A stretch of DNA of 64,000 nucleotides from Bermanella sp047621325 (GTDB taxonomy: Bacteria; Pseudomonadota; Gammaproteobacteria; Pseudomonadales; Oceanobacteraceae). The position numbers and the translations under genes are program-made. Below, one piece after another: positions 7,743 to 17,231 of this stretch (position 1 is its first letter; each line of letters begins with the position of its first letter). The notes under the pieces are model-generated. The model did no database searches. It was not told the origin of the DNA and saw nothing but the letters and a program-made list of their open reading frames with translations. The stretch is from the NCBI GenBank assembly GCA_047621325.1, contig JBLHLT010000005.1:143530-207529 (forward strand), given 5' to 3'.

Positions 7743-8828
7743 CTATGGTTGCCAGTTAAAATGAATTAATTGTGGAATTAAAGGATCAGCATCAGGTTCA
7801 GCAGGATTTTTGACCCTGGCCAACTGGATGAGCTTCTTATCGAGCGCCAGCACTTGTTTAAACTGATTCAAGTTACCACTTAACGTTAGTTCAAGCTCCA
7901 TATCATCCCCTTTTAACCCAGACACAAACACATGCTTGGTAATCGTAAGGCCTTCAAGGTAACTCACCAAGGCCGCGTAATGTTTCAATGACTTAACATT
8001 GCTGACTTTTATAGCCAAGCCATCGCTCCGGGCATCATTCGCTTTAATAGCAAAGGTATTAGCCAGCACTTCAGCTGACGCGCTCAGGCCCGATAAAACC
8101 TGCTGGCTTAGCTCCTGGGTTTCAAATTCGTAGTTGAATTCACGTTCTTTAAAATAAAAGCGCCACTGGCCAGCCCAGTTGCCCTTGTTGTTTTTATATA
8201 CACGCGCAGCCAAGACAGATTCAGCATCATAACGTTTACTCGCCTCGGTGATGGCACCAGAAAACAGCCCCCATAAACTTTCTTGCGGCAAACGAATTGA
8301 GTCTTCTAAGTCATAAATAGGCAATACAATTGGTACACCTCGAACCTGACTGGCATTACTAACCGCTTTAAAGGCAGCATCGTCAGCCCCTTCGGCCAAT
8401 ATCGAGCGGCCACGCTCTTCTTTTATTAGCCACAATAAAACAGTTGGGCGGTTATTGCCCCATAACGGCAAATTAGCTTGTTTAATAATGCGCTGGATTG
8501 ATTGCGCCTCAAACCGCATTTTCAACCAACTAGAGCCCGGCGGAATAGACGCATCCCACTCATCTTTTTGCACCGCTTCATAGCTATATTGATACAAATA
8601 CTGGTCTGCAATTTCTAAGGCCGACATTATCGCTTCGTTTTCAGCAGGTACGGCGAAGCCACTCACTTTTTGCAGCACCTCAATCAAACCTTGTTTAGCG
8701 CCATGCTGGCGACTAATAAGTTGCTGGTCCGGCACAGGGACACGAGCATCATATAAACCAGAAACAGGCTTCCCCCATGAGAGCGAGGCAAATAAAATAA
8801 AAGTGATAAAACACAGTTGAAATTTCAT
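7743..8828 (-). CDS. DUF2066-family exported protein
   Basis: This protein of about 361 residues starts at the ATG at 8828, giving a signal peptide (MKFQLCFITFILFASLSWG). The frame is open 93 bases farther upstream but would place the signal sequence internally. The body matches DUF2066: a periplasmic protein with an N-terminal VPDQQL...SRQHGAKQGLIEVLQK block and PTVLLWLI strands. It is divergent from purM, the arrangement recalled from Pseudomonas. Function unknown. Confidence 0.7.
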   Translation of the reverse strand: MKFQLCFITFILFASLSWGKPVSGLYDARVPVPDQQLISRQHGAKQGLIEVLQKVSGFAVPAENEAIMSALEIADQYLYQYSYEAVQKDEWDASIPPGSSWLKMRFEAQSIQRIIKQANLPLWGNNRPTVLLWLIKEERGRSILAEGADDAAFKAVSNASQVRGVPIVLPIYDLEDSIRLPQESLWGLFSGAITEASKRYDAESVLAARVYKNNKGNWAGQWRFYFKEREFNYEFETQELSQQVLSGLSASAEVLANTFAIKANDARSDGLAIKVSNVKSLKHYAALVSYLEGLTITKHVFVSGLKGDDMELELTLSGNLNQFKQVLALDKKLIQLARVKNPAEPDADPLIPQLIHFNWQP

Positions 8829-9008
8829 GAAGTGGTCTTTATTCCTGTAATTGGCGGCTATTCTGACAAATTCGAGAAAAAATGCAGCCCCCAACTGTAA
8901 ATTATGCACTCTAAAGCACAAGTATGATTTATAAAAAGCTTGCTAGGTGTTAAAATCCGCCCCCTTTTTTACTCATCGATACTTTCCCGCACAAAAGGGC
9001 TGCCCAAT

Positions 9009-10064
9009 ATGAGCGAGCAAAACAAGTCACTTAGTTATAAAGATGCCGGCGTAGACATTGACGCAGGTAACGCACTTGTTAACAACATCAAAGGCGTGGT
9101 GAAGAAAACCCGTCGCCCTGAAGTCATGAGCAGCATCGGCGGCTTTGCTGGCTTGTGCAGCCTGCCTACTAAATACAAAGAGCCTGTATTGGTTTCAGGC
9201 ACAGATGGCGTGGGCACCAAACTGCGTCTAGCCATGGACCTTGAGAAGCATGACACCATCGGTATCGATCTTGTGGCCATGTGTGTAAACGACCTAATCG
9301 TATGCGGCGCTGAACCATTATTCTTTTTAGACTACTACGCAACCGGCAAACTCAATGTCGACGTAGCCACTAGCGTTGTGACAGGCATTGGCGAAGGCTG
9401 CTTGCAGTCTGGCTGTGCACTTGTCGGCGGTGAAACGGCTGAAATGCCAGGCATGTATGAAGGCGAAGATTACGACCTTGCTGGTTTCTGTGTCGGTGTT
9501 GCAGAAAAAGCGGATCTAATCGATGGCAGCAAAGTAAAAGCAGGCGACGTGATCATCGGCCTACGCTCTTCTGGTGTACACTCAAACGGTTATTCACTTG
9601 TTCGTAAAGTAATCGAAGTATCTGGCGCAGACCTAAGCCAAGACCTAGACGGTCAAACCTTAGGCGATGCCCTACTTGCACCTACTCGCATTTACGTTAA
9701 ACCTATTCTTAAAATGCTAGAAACCATTGATGCGCACTCCATTTGCCACATCACTGGTGGCGGTATGTATGAAAACATCCCTCGCGTATTACCAGAAGGC
9801 ACTAAGTGTATTCTTGATAGCGCGGCATGGGATCGTCCAGCTGTCTTTAACTGGCTGCAAGAAAAAGGCAACATCGATTGGCATGAAATGCACCTTACCT
9901 TCAACTGTGGCCTAGGCATGATCGTCGTCGTTGACGAAAAAGACGCACAAGCCACCATGGACATCCTAAACGCTGAAGGCGAAACCGCCACACTGGTTGG
10001 CCGAATCGAAAAAGCGAACGAAGGCGAAGAACTCGTTATCGTTAAAGGCGTGGACGAGGAATAA
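9009..10064 (+). CDS. purM: Phosphoribosylformylglycinamidine cyclo-ligase
   Basis: This 351-residue AIR synthetase catalyses the ATP-dependent closure of FGAM to AIR, step 5 of purine synthesis. It begins SLSYKDAGVDIDAGNALV, and has the nucleotide loop VSGTDGVGTKL, the VGGETAEMPGMY motif and the C-terminal ITGGGMYENIPRVLP. The start chosen is the ATG at 9009 (MSEQNKSL), which agrees with family length; the frame opens earlier at 8940. It is followed 5 bp later by purN, so two successive pathway steps share an operon. Confidence 0.96.
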   Translation: MSEQNKSLSYKDAGVDIDAGNALVNNIKGVVKKTRRPEVMSSIGGFAGLCSLPTKYKEPVLVSGTDGVGTKLRLAMDLEKHDTIGIDLVAMCVNDLIVCGAEPLFFLDYYATGKLNVDVATSVVTGIGEGCLQSGCALVGGETAEMPGMYEGEDYDLAGFCVGVAEKADLIDGSKVKAGDVIIGLRSSGVHSNGYSLVRKVIEVSGADLSQDLDGQTLGDALLAPTRIYVKPILKMLETIDAHSICHITGGGMYENIPRVLPEGTKCILDSAAWDRPAVFNWLQEKGNIDWHEMHLTFNCGLGMIVVVDEKDAQATMDILNAEGETATLVGRIEKANEGEELVIVKGVDEE

Positions 10065-10069
10065 GCACA

Positions 10070-10735
10070 GTGAAAGCCGAACAAGCAGAGCCTGCGCGCA
10101 TTGTTATATTGATCTCAGGCTCTGGCAGTAACTTCCAAGCAATTGCCGAAGCCTGCCAGAAAAAAGAAATTGATGGTGAGATTGTTGGGGTGGTTAGTAA
10201 CCGCCCCGGCGTTATGGGTCTTGATCGCGCAACGAATATGGACATCCCAACCACCGTTGTCGACCACACAGAGTTCTCAACTCGCGAAGAATTTGACGGC
10301 AAGCTTATTCACGAAATCGACCAATATGGCCCCGACCTTGTGATTTTAGCGGGTTTCATGCGCATTCTAACCCATGACTTTGTACGTCGTTACAAAGGTC
10401 GCCTAATCAACATTCATCCGTCGTTATTGCCTAAATACAAAGGCCTAAATACACATAAGCGCGCACTTGAAGCGGGCGATAAAGAGCACGGCGTAACCGT
10501 GCACTTTGTTAGTGAAGACCTAGACGGCGGCCCGAATATTATTCAAGCCGTTGTACCCGTATTAGATGACGACACCGAAGGCAGCTTGAAAACGCGTGTG
10601 CAACAGCAAGAACACATCATTTACCCAATCGCGGTTAAATGGTTTGTTGAAGGCCGCATCACCATGCTCAAAGGCGATGCCTACTTTGACAATCAACCCC
10701 TACCTGAATCTGGTGTGCAGCTCACTGCAAATTAG
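10070..10735 (+). CDS. purN: Phosphoribosylglycinamide formyltransferase 1
   Basis: This 221-residue GART enzyme transfers formyl from 10-formyl-THF to GAR, step 3 of purine synthesis. Motifs are the N-terminal ILISGSGSNFQAI, LAGFMRILT, the catalytic region INIHPSLLPKYKGLNTH, and HFVSEDLDGGP. It starts with GTG at 10070, 5 bp after the purM stop. An ATG-started alternative frame inside is a shadow. The order purM-purN matches the usual gammaproteobacterial operon. Confidence 0.95.
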   Translation: MKAEQAEPARIVILISGSGSNFQAIAEACQKKEIDGEIVGVVSNRPGVMGLDRATNMDIPTTVVDHTEFSTREEFDGKLIHEIDQYGPDLVILAGFMRILTHDFVRRYKGRLINIHPSLLPKYKGLNTHKRALEAGDKEHGVTVHFVSEDLDGGPNIIQAVVPVLDDDTEGSLKTRVQQQEHIIYPIAVKWFVEGRITMLKGDAYFDNQPLPESGVQLTAN

Positions 10736-10824
10736 AACAGACATTTCTAGCCAGTTGCTGGTATGGATACCGCAACTGCGCTTATACTCAAAAGCATATT
10801 CACGATCCACCTAGGCAGGATGCT

Positions 10825-11562
10825 TTGTATAAAATCATCATCACCCTCTTTATAGTTTTAACCAGCCAATACAGCTGGAGCGACGACACAGCCTCTCAAA
10901 CATCATCAGCATTCTCTCCTTACGAAGCCAACTATGAAGCAACTTGGAAGGCAGGCTGGTTCCCGATCACCGTCGATGCAACCCGCACACTAGCAAAAAC
11001 CGAAGACGGCCTATGGCAGCTCACATTCGAAGCCTACTCATCGGTGGCCGATCTACACGAACAATCACAATACAGCATTGAAAATCAAACTGTAAAACCC
11101 CAGCACTATCGCTACAAAACATCTGGTTTTCTTTCTAAAAAGCGCCGCGCACAAACCTTTGACTGGGAAAAACAACAAGTATGGATACCTGAGCGCGATG
11201 AATGGGCAGACTACACACTCACCCTAGGCATACAAGACAACCTCAGCTACCAAGAGCAAATACGCCTAGACCTAATGGCCGGTAAATCAGAATTCAGCTA
11301 TGAAGTCGCGTATAAAAACCGCCTCAAGCACTATGATTTTAAAGTGGCCAAACGTGGGCAAACCAAAACCAAGCAAGGTCTCATCAACACCATTGAAGTT
11401 ATCCAAGAAAAAGACAACAACAAAGAATCAACCCGCATTTGGTTTGCTGTTGATTACGAATACCTGCTAATCAAACTAGAAACCAAGCAGAAAAATGGCG
11501 ATAGCAATACTATCTCCCTAAAAAGCGCCACCATCCAAGATAAAACCCTTCAGGGCTTCTAG
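10825..11562 (+). CDS. DUF3108-family exported protein
   Basis: This 245-residue protein begins with a signal peptide (MYKIIITLFIVLTSQYSW) and continues as a beta-rich domain with the DUF3108 features YEANYEATWKAGWFPI and IETKQKNG-like end strands. The start is TTG at 10825, preceded by GCAGGA; no in-frame ATG lies near. It is 90 bp downstream of purN, as is a DUF3108 gene in Pseudomonas. Probably periplasmic; function unknown. Confidence 0.7.
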   Translation: MYKIIITLFIVLTSQYSWSDDTASQTSSAFSPYEANYEATWKAGWFPITVDATRTLAKTEDGLWQLTFEAYSSVADLHEQSQYSIENQTVKPQHYRYKTSGFLSKKRRAQTFDWEKQQVWIPERDEWADYTLTLGIQDNLSYQEQIRLDLMAGKSEFSYEVAYKNRLKHYDFKVAKRGQTKTKQGLINTIEVIQEKDNNKESTRIWFAVDYEYLLIKLETKQKNGDSNTISLKSATIQDKTLQGF

Positions 11563-11601
11563 TACTTCTTTCCTACCTGCAAATCACGTAGAATCCAGCC
11601 C

Positions 11602-11686
11602 ATCCAGGGGGAGGCTACGGCCTGAGATGTCTTTTTTGCGAACCCCTAGAACCTGATCCGGTTAATACCGGCGTAGGAATGGACAT
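11602..11686 (+). promoter_or_regulatory. TPP (THI element) riboswitch
   Basis: The conserved blocks of the thiamine pyrophosphate aptamer are all present in order: GGGGGAGGC, CCTGAGATG, ACCCCTAGAACCTGATC, and the 3' block TAATACCGGCGTAGGAATGGA. It lies about 90 bp before the start of the TonB receptor gene. TPP binding is expected to repress the downstream thiamine-uptake genes. A frame-compatible ATG lies within the 3' block but is not a plausible start. Confidence 0.95.
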
Positions 11687-11774
11687 TCTTTTGCGCTTTT
11701 CTGCACTCACTGCAGACGCTACTAGTTACCTCTACGCAGTAACCGGGACTTATTCAATATTTTGGAAAAGACCC

Positions 11775-13940
11775 ATGAAAACCCCAATTTTTATTTTGAG
11801 CGCACTTAGCTTTTCGGCGTTGGCGGCACAGCCTACACCTGTTAATGGCCAAATCACCGACGCCGTCACTCAAACTAACACCAGCCTACAAAGCGAAGAA
11901 AGCGAAGAAAGCGCTAAACTTGATACGGTAAATGTAACCGCTGATTTTCGTCAGCTAGATTTAATGCAAATCCCGTCATCCATTACCGTTGTAAGCGAAG
12001 ATGACATCAAAAACCGCAACGCCGACCACCTAGAAAGCATTTTATCCCTTGCACCCAATGTGAATTTTGCAGCCGGCGCCTCCCGTGCACGTTTTTTCCA
12101 AATTCGCGGCATAGGTGAACGTAGCCAATTTATCGATCCTGTTAATCCATCGGTAGGATTAATTATTGATGGCATCGACATGACAGGCCTAGGCGGCGCA
12201 GCCACCCTATTTGATATTGACCAAGTTGAAATTCTACGCGGCCCACAAGGCACAGCCTTTGGTGCCAACGCGCTGGCGGGTGCCATCAACATCAAAAGCA
12301 AGCAGCCAACCAAAGAAACCGAAGGTTATGTGCAAGGCAAGCTGGGTAACTACAACACCCAAGGCTTGGGTGCTGCGGTTTCTGGATCTTTAGCTAATAA
12401 CGTACAAGCCCGCTTCGCCATCAACCAAGTTACGTCTGATGGTTATATGGAAAATGAATTCCTAAACAAGAAAGATACAAACGGGTTTGATGAAAAAACA
12501 CTTAAAGCACAGTTGCTCTATACAACTAAGAACAATGATTTACATCTTACATCATTCATAACCAAAGCTGAGAATGGATACGATGCATTTACAATTGACA
12601 ACACACGTACAACGCAAAGCGATCAGCCGGGCAAAGACGATCAAACATCAAAAGCCTTCTCGCTAACCACAAAACATAATGGTTTTGAAAAATTCTCAAT
12701 AGAAAGTACATCACAGTTCTCAACAAGCGATACATTCTATTCGTATGACTATGATTGGATGCACCTAGGATTTCGCGGAAACACCATTTCCGATTATGAA
12801 GAATTTGAGCGCACCACTAAAAAAGGCAGCATTGATTTACGAATACTTTCAAATCCTGAGTCAGACATATTCAATGAATCAACATCTTGGGTTTTTGGAG
12901 CATACAACCAAGCTTCCGATGAAGATTTAGGACAAAAAAGAATTGGGGACTACGGAAATAGCGACTTCAATTATAATTTAACGCGTAATAGCCAAGCCAT
13001 CTATACAGAGTTAAATACTTTCCTAACACACACGACCTCTTTGATTTATGGGTTACGAGTCGAAAATTTTAACAGCGATTTTGAAACCTCAAGCAGTTAT
13101 TCAGACACACAGAATGAACTTCTATATGCAGGTAAAATCTCACTTGAGCACTTAGTAAACAATCAGCATTTATCATACGTAAGCTTCAGTCGCGGATACA
13201 AGACTGGCGGATTCAATACCGACCCAAATAACGCACTGCCCGCGGACTTAATTCAATACGATACCGAATACAACTGGGCCACAGAAATTGGACTAAAAAG
13301 TAACTCTCTAAATGAAGACTTTAACAGTCGCATCGCTCTATTCCACATATATCGCGACAACCAGCAAGTAAAAAGCTCAACCGTCCGCGACAACGGTACC
13401 ACATTTATAGACTCATTCACTAACGCGGCCTATGGTTACAGCTACGGTATTGAAATTGAAACCAGCTGGAATATAGCACCGGGAATATCATGGAGCACAT
13501 CAATTGGGTTACTAGAAACTGAAATCAATGATTTCTCCATAAACATAGACACTGATGGGGACTGGGAAAATGACACCGTCCTAGACAAATCAGGGAGAAA
13601 CCAAGCTCACGCGCCCAGCTACTCTCTGGCAACACAGCTACATATCAAACTTACAAATTCAATTTCTAGCAGCGTAGAGCTAGAAGCAAAAGATGACTTC
13701 TACTTCTCCGACAGCCATGACGCAAAATCAAATAAATATGAATTACTACATGCATCAACTACCTATAAAAAGGCAAATTTTTCAGCGACCTTAGCAATAA
13801 AAAACATCACAAATGAAGACACAGAAACACGAGGATTTAGCGGCTGGGTTCAAGACCCACAAGGGACAATTCAACCTGGTAAATATGTACAATTTGGCGA
13901 GCCACGCTTGATCTCACTAAGCGCACGCTATGACTTTTAA
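11775..13940 (+). CDS. TonB-dependent outer-membrane receptor, probable thiamine uptake
   Basis: This 721-residue receptor has a signal peptide (MKTPIFILSALSFSALAA), a plug domain at about residues 50-170 (SSITVVSEDDI, RGPQGTAFGANALAGAINI) and a 22-strand-type barrel ending in RYDF with the terminal Phe. TonB energizes import of the ligand across the outer membrane. The TPP riboswitch just upstream and the thiamine-type genes downstream indicate thiamine or a precursor as substrate (inference). A frame starting at 11679 exists but lies inside the aptamer and would bury the signal peptide. The second half is AT-richer than the plug, which may reflect barrel exchange. Confidence 0.9.
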   Translation: MKTPIFILSALSFSALAAQPTPVNGQITDAVTQTNTSLQSEESEESAKLDTVNVTADFRQLDLMQIPSSITVVSEDDIKNRNADHLESILSLAPNVNFAAGASRARFFQIRGIGERSQFIDPVNPSVGLIIDGIDMTGLGGAATLFDIDQVEILRGPQGTAFGANALAGAINIKSKQPTKETEGYVQGKLGNYNTQGLGAAVSGSLANNVQARFAINQVTSDGYMENEFLNKKDTNGFDEKTLKAQLLYTTKNNDLHLTSFITKAENGYDAFTIDNTRTTQSDQPGKDDQTSKAFSLTTKHNGFEKFSIESTSQFSTSDTFYSYDYDWMHLGFRGNTISDYEEFERTTKKGSIDLRILSNPESDIFNESTSWVFGAYNQASDEDLGQKRIGDYGNSDFNYNLTRNSQAIYTELNTFLTHTTSLIYGLRVENFNSDFETSSSYSDTQNELLYAGKISLEHLVNNQHLSYVSFSRGYKTGGFNTDPNNALPADLIQYDTEYNWATEIGLKSNSLNEDFNSRIALFHIYRDNQQVKSSTVRDNGTTFIDSFTNAAYGYSYGIEIETSWNIAPGISWSTSIGLLETEINDFSINIDTDGDWENDTVLDKSGRNQAHAPSYSLATQLHIKLTNSISSSVELEAKDDFYFSDSHDAKSNKYELLHASTTYKKANFSATLAIKNITNEDTETRGFSGWVQDPQGTIQPGKYVQFGEPRLISLSARYDF

Positions 13941-13947
13941 ATAGATA

Positions 13948-14000
13948 TGTAGGTCGTCCTTTAGGGCGACAACATTTGTCGGACTAAAGCCCGACCTACA
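13948..14000. repeat. REP-like inverted pair (family 2)
   Basis: Two inverted units, TGTAGGTCG...GGGCGAC and GTCGG...CCCGACCTACA, form a long imperfect hairpin 8 bp after the TonB gene. The unit resembles REP elements of the type TGTAGGTCGGGCTTTAGCCCGACA. It sits inside the operon, so it might attenuate transcription or protect the receptor mRNA end. Confidence 0.7.
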
Positions 14001-14041
14001 AATATTGCAACAAATACACACCCAATTATCACGAGGTTCTT

Positions 14042-14314
14042 ATGGAATTATCCGTTGAGATCAGCAAATACCCTTTGGCCGATGATTACATTCCGGCCAT
14101 CAAAGATTTCATCGACCGCTTAAACGCAACCGATGGCATCAGTGTTGCGGGTAATACCATGAGTACCCAGATCTTTGGCGAATACGATTTGGTTATGTCT
14201 GTATTAACCAAAGAAATGAAATACTCATATGAAAAGTTTGGCAAAGCCATTTTTATTTGCAAATTCATTGGTGCAAACTTAGACCCTAAACTTAATCCAC
14301 ACGGCGACAAATAA
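14042..14314 (+). CDS. Thiamine-binding-domain (YkoF/MTH1187-like) protein
   Basis: This 90-residue protein matches the small ferredoxin-like thiamine-binding family, with an N-terminal strand LSVEISKYPLADDY, SVAGNTMSTQIFGEYD and a C-terminal FIGANLDP strand. Related domains in YkoF bind thiamine or HMP. No signal peptide is seen, so it is cytoplasmic. It lies between the TonB receptor and the PnuC-type permease under the same TPP riboswitch, which supports a role in thiamine salvage. Exact role unknown. Confidence 0.72.
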   Translation: MELSVEISKYPLADDYIPAIKDFIDRLNATDGISVAGNTMSTQIFGEYDLVMSVLTKEMKYSYEKFGKAIFICKFIGANLDPKLNPHGDK

Positions 14315-14325
14315 AGGTTTCTAAA

Positions 14326-15009
14326 ATGGACACAGATATTCAACCAACACTTTCATTTAGTGACGCGTTCAGCCAAGGGGTAATCTCTGCTGCACAAGCC
14401 ATGAGCTACTGGGAAGTCATCGCCGTGTTATTAGGTATTGCCTACCTAGTACTAGCTATGCGTGAAAACAGCCTTTGCTGGTACGCAGCCTTTGGCAGTA
14501 CGGCCATTTTTAGCTGGTTGTTTTTTGATGTCAGCTTAATAATGGAGTCTGCGTTAAATGTGTACTACCTCGTTATGGCTGTATATGGCTGGTACGTATG
14601 GAATAAAAAACCACAAAACTCCGCCATGCAAAATGAGTTAAAGCCTAAACTACCTATTAGTACGTGGAGCGGGAAACAGCATCTATTGACCATTGGCAGT
14701 GTATTAGTCCTTACCTTTACCAGTGGCTTTTTATTAAGCGAAAACACCACAGCCGTCATGCCTTATTTAGATTCTTTCACAACTTGGGGCGCCGTTTTAA
14801 CCACTTACATGGTTGCCAAAAAAGTATTAGAGAATTGGATTTACTGGCTTGTTATTGATGCACTAGCAATCTACTTGTACATTGACCGTGAACTCTATTT
14901 AACCGCTTTATTGATGGGTGTGTATGTTGTAATGGTGGTATTTGGTTACGTTGCTTGGCTTAAAATATACAAAACTCAAAACGAATCCAATGACGCTCAA
15001 CCTGCTTAA
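14326..15009 (+). CDS. pnuT: PnuC-family vitamin transporter, probable thiamine permease (PnuT)
   Basis: This 227-residue protein has seven or eight transmembrane helices and PnuC family features: VYYLVMAVYGWYVW in the middle and ENWIYWLVIDALAIYLYI near the C terminus. PnuC proteins are facilitators whose vitamin cargo is trapped by phosphorylation. PnuC itself carries nicotinamide riboside; PnuT homologs under TPP riboswitches carry thiamine. The riboswitch, the receptor upstream and the kinase downstream make thiamine the likely cargo (inference). It starts 11 bp after the thiamine-binding gene. Confidence 0.83.
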   Translation: MDTDIQPTLSFSDAFSQGVISAAQAMSYWEVIAVLLGIAYLVLAMRENSLCWYAAFGSTAIFSWLFFDVSLIMESALNVYYLVMAVYGWYVWNKKPQNSAMQNELKPKLPISTWSGKQHLLTIGSVLVLTFTSGFLLSENTTAVMPYLDSFTTWGAVLTTYMVAKKVLENWIYWLVIDALAIYLYIDRELYLTALLMGVYVVMVVFGYVAWLKIYKTQNESNDAQPA

Positions 15010-15010
15010 A

Positions 15011-15889
15011 ATGATTAGCAACCAACACACCCTTAATGAAGTATTACAAGATTGGCCACTATGGCCAATCTTAAATCAATACGACCATGCAAAGTGTCAT
15101 TTTGTACAACTAGAACAAGGGCTAACCAATGAAAACTGGTTAGTCACCTTGCCTAACGAAAACGAACAGCCATTTGTTATTCGCATCAATGCAAAAAATG
15201 CAAAAGAATTAAACATACACCATCAAAATGAATATGAAATTGTTGAAAGCATTAGCAAACTCAACATATGCCCCGCCACATCATATAACGATCCTACTTT
15301 TAAATACTGGGTTCGCCCTTATATCCATGGTCACACATTAGCCGAGCATCAAGCCGCTGGGCTTTCAGTAAGCGAAAACCTAGAAAGAATTGCTCAAATT
15401 TTAAAAAGCACACATTCTCAGCCAACCCAAGCACACTGGCCGAGTGTCAATACGTTTGTAAGAACAGAATTTTTTTGGGCGCAAATCCTACCCAAACCCA
15501 ACATGCAAAAGAATGACCTAGAACTATTAAAACAAACACTTGATAGCGCACTGCAACCAAACAGCCATAAAGTTGCCCTATGCCACATGGATGCCAACAC
15601 TCACAACTGGATCATCAATAAAACCGGTGAACTAAGTTTAATAGACTGGGAGTACGCAGGGCTTGGCAATCCAATTTGGGATTTAGCGGTTTTCAGTGAC
15701 AGCGCAAAGCTAAGTGAATCAGAAGAAAATCGTCTTTTATCTTTTTACGGTAAATACACCAACAGTGAATTACACCTTGCAAAACTACAAATGGAATATC
15801 TATCTATTCTTTGGTTTGCGGTACAAGAAAGTACCGGTAGCAACACACTCGTATGCGAACTTAAAAACCTAGCGGCACGCGCTTGCTAA
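15011..15889 (+). CDS. Aminoglycoside/choline kinase-like phosphotransferase, probable thiamine kinase
   Basis: This protein of about 292 residues has the APH fold: a nucleotide-binding LTNENWLV, the Brenner-type catalytic loop HMDANTHNW, and the metal-binding IDWEYAG. It resembles ThiK/YcfN thiamine kinases and choline kinases. Placed directly after the PnuT-like permease, it most likely phosphorylates imported thiamine and so drives uptake. The frame is open upstream and overlaps pnuT; ATGs at 14990 and 15011 are both possible. I chose the one just after the pnuT stop. Substrate is inferred from context. Confidence 0.78.
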   Translation: MISNQHTLNEVLQDWPLWPILNQYDHAKCHFVQLEQGLTNENWLVTLPNENEQPFVIRINAKNAKELNIHHQNEYEIVESISKLNICPATSYNDPTFKYWVRPYIHGHTLAEHQAAGLSVSENLERIAQILKSTHSQPTQAHWPSVNTFVRTEFFWAQILPKPNMQKNDLELLKQTLDSALQPNSHKVALCHMDANTHNWIINKTGELSLIDWEYAGLGNPIWDLAVFSDSAKLSESEENRLLSFYGKYTNSELHLAKLQMEYLSILWFAVQESTGSNTLVCELKNLAARAC

Positions 15890-15932
15890 AAGCGCCGCCG
15901 TTAATACAAGTACAGCCTGTTCTAATAATAAG

Positions 15933-17231
15933 TTAATCAAGCCATCTAAAAGCATTACCAATCGACAACATTATTTCATTTTTGACCCCTGCCTTCTCAG
16001 CGCAGTCTGGCCATAACTGCAAACACGCTACCACCTCTTCTATAATCTGCTTTATCCTTTGCTTAGATAAACCCGTTTGTGTGCCCGCTGATAATAAGTC
16101 AGACAAAATAAATTCATCACGTTTACCGTTTACACTCATTTGATGTTTAGACGTCCACAAACCTTTAGGGTTGAAACTGTAAGCAACATCAAATGCTGGG
16201 CTTAATTGCCAATGACCATTACGGTCCATTAAAAACGCGATATTTTTGGTATGGTCATCTTGATTACGAAAAACCACATTAAACACCATACGTTTAAATA
16301 ATTGCGCCACATGCTCGCGAGGAATTTGTAACTGCCTTGCCAAAACAAAGGCTTGCTCATAACTGGTGGCAGCTGGGTCGTTAAAATCAAAATGCCCCAA
16401 GCCGCACAAACTGGTCATGTGCAGTTTATCGCCATCAACACGATCAAAACGTTTTGTCATAAAATGGGCGCGACTGCCCTCTTCTAACAAGCGGCTTTCC
16501 ATCATTTCAATTCCGACTTTTTGTGCTAGCAAATAATAGGCGTATTCAATACGGCCATAACCTAATGGATCAGCCAATTCTTTATCGCGGTTTTCGCTTA
16601 CACCATCAAATTTAATTAACCAACCATCAAACCCTGTTTGCGGCTTTACATGACCCGGTAAAATAATGTTTTCGGCTTCGTTCCAATTAATAATGGCTTT
16701 TGCACGTGCGCCACCGGCGGATGTTCCGATCTGTAAGATTTGCTCTAACGCTTCGCCATCTAAATCATGGCTATCGATTTCAAACTGTTTTTTTTGCAAC
16801 ACTAAGCTGGCCAAACGCACCATTTTATCAAGCTCAATCTGTGAGCCTTCATCATGGTCAAAATAGCGTTGAGTTGGTTTAAACTCCAGCGCACCAATTG
16901 CCCGGTCGGCGGTGTAACATAATCGTTCAATAGGATTAAAATCAGACGGGCTACGACCTTGCTTAATAAGCCATTGGTCAATCAGCGCATTACCAAATTT
17001 ATCGGGCAATACATCAGCCAACATACCCGGCAAGCCTTTAAACGTGTCTCTATTCAAACTTGCAAAACGGTAGGGCGCCGCGCGCACAGGCATGACAACC
17101 GGCGCGACTTCAATGCCAAAGTTTTGGAATTCTGGTGTGTACTGAAAATCTGCCACGCCCACCTGTTCATCCCAACGTACGACAGCAATGGTTGTCCCCC
17201 ACAACAGTACCTCAGCAAGTTCAATGGCCAT
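15933..17231 (-). CDS. hipA: HipA-like serine/threonine kinase toxin
   Basis: This 432-residue HipA-family kinase has the N-terminal subdomain (about 1-110), the GTSAGGARAKA phosphate-binding segment near 170-180, the catalytic block RNQDDHTKNIAF around 322-333 and the SPAFDV metal motif around 345. HipA toxins phosphorylate aminoacyl-tRNA synthetases (GltX in E. coli) and arrest growth. All key residues look intact. Its ATG shares a base with the stop of the antitoxin gene (TGATG). A TTG three bases upstream gives an alternative start. The target here is unknown. Confidence 0.87.
   Translation of the reverse strand: MAIELAEVLLWGTTIAVVRWDEQVGVADFQYTPEFQNFGIEVAPVVMPVRAAPYRFASLNRDTFKGLPGMLADVLPDKFGNALIDQWLIKQGRSPSDFNPIERLCYTADRAIGALEFKPTQRYFDHDEGSQIELDKMVRLASLVLQKKQFEIDSHDLDGEALEQILQIGTSAGGARAKAIINWNEAENIILPGHVKPQTGFDGWLIKFDGVSENRDKELADPLGYGRIEYAYYLLAQKVGIEMMESRLLEEGSRAHFMTKRFDRVDGDKLHMTSLCGLGHFDFNDPAATSYEQAFVLARQLQIPREHVAQLFKRMVFNVVFRNQDDHTKNIAFLMDRNGHWQLSPAFDVAYSFNPKGLWTSKHQMSVNGKRDEFILSDLLSAGTQTGLSKQRIKQIIEEVVACLQLWPDCAEKAGVKNEIMLSIGNAFRWLD

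Noticed and set aside
7241..7759. Plus-strand frame of 172 residues
   Set aside because: Antisense to the CDP-alcohol phosphatidyltransferase gene with its full catalytic signature.
11679..11774. Upstream ATG extending the TonB receptor frame
   Set aside because: It lies in the 3' conserved block of the TPP aptamer and would put the signal peptide 32 residues inside the protein.
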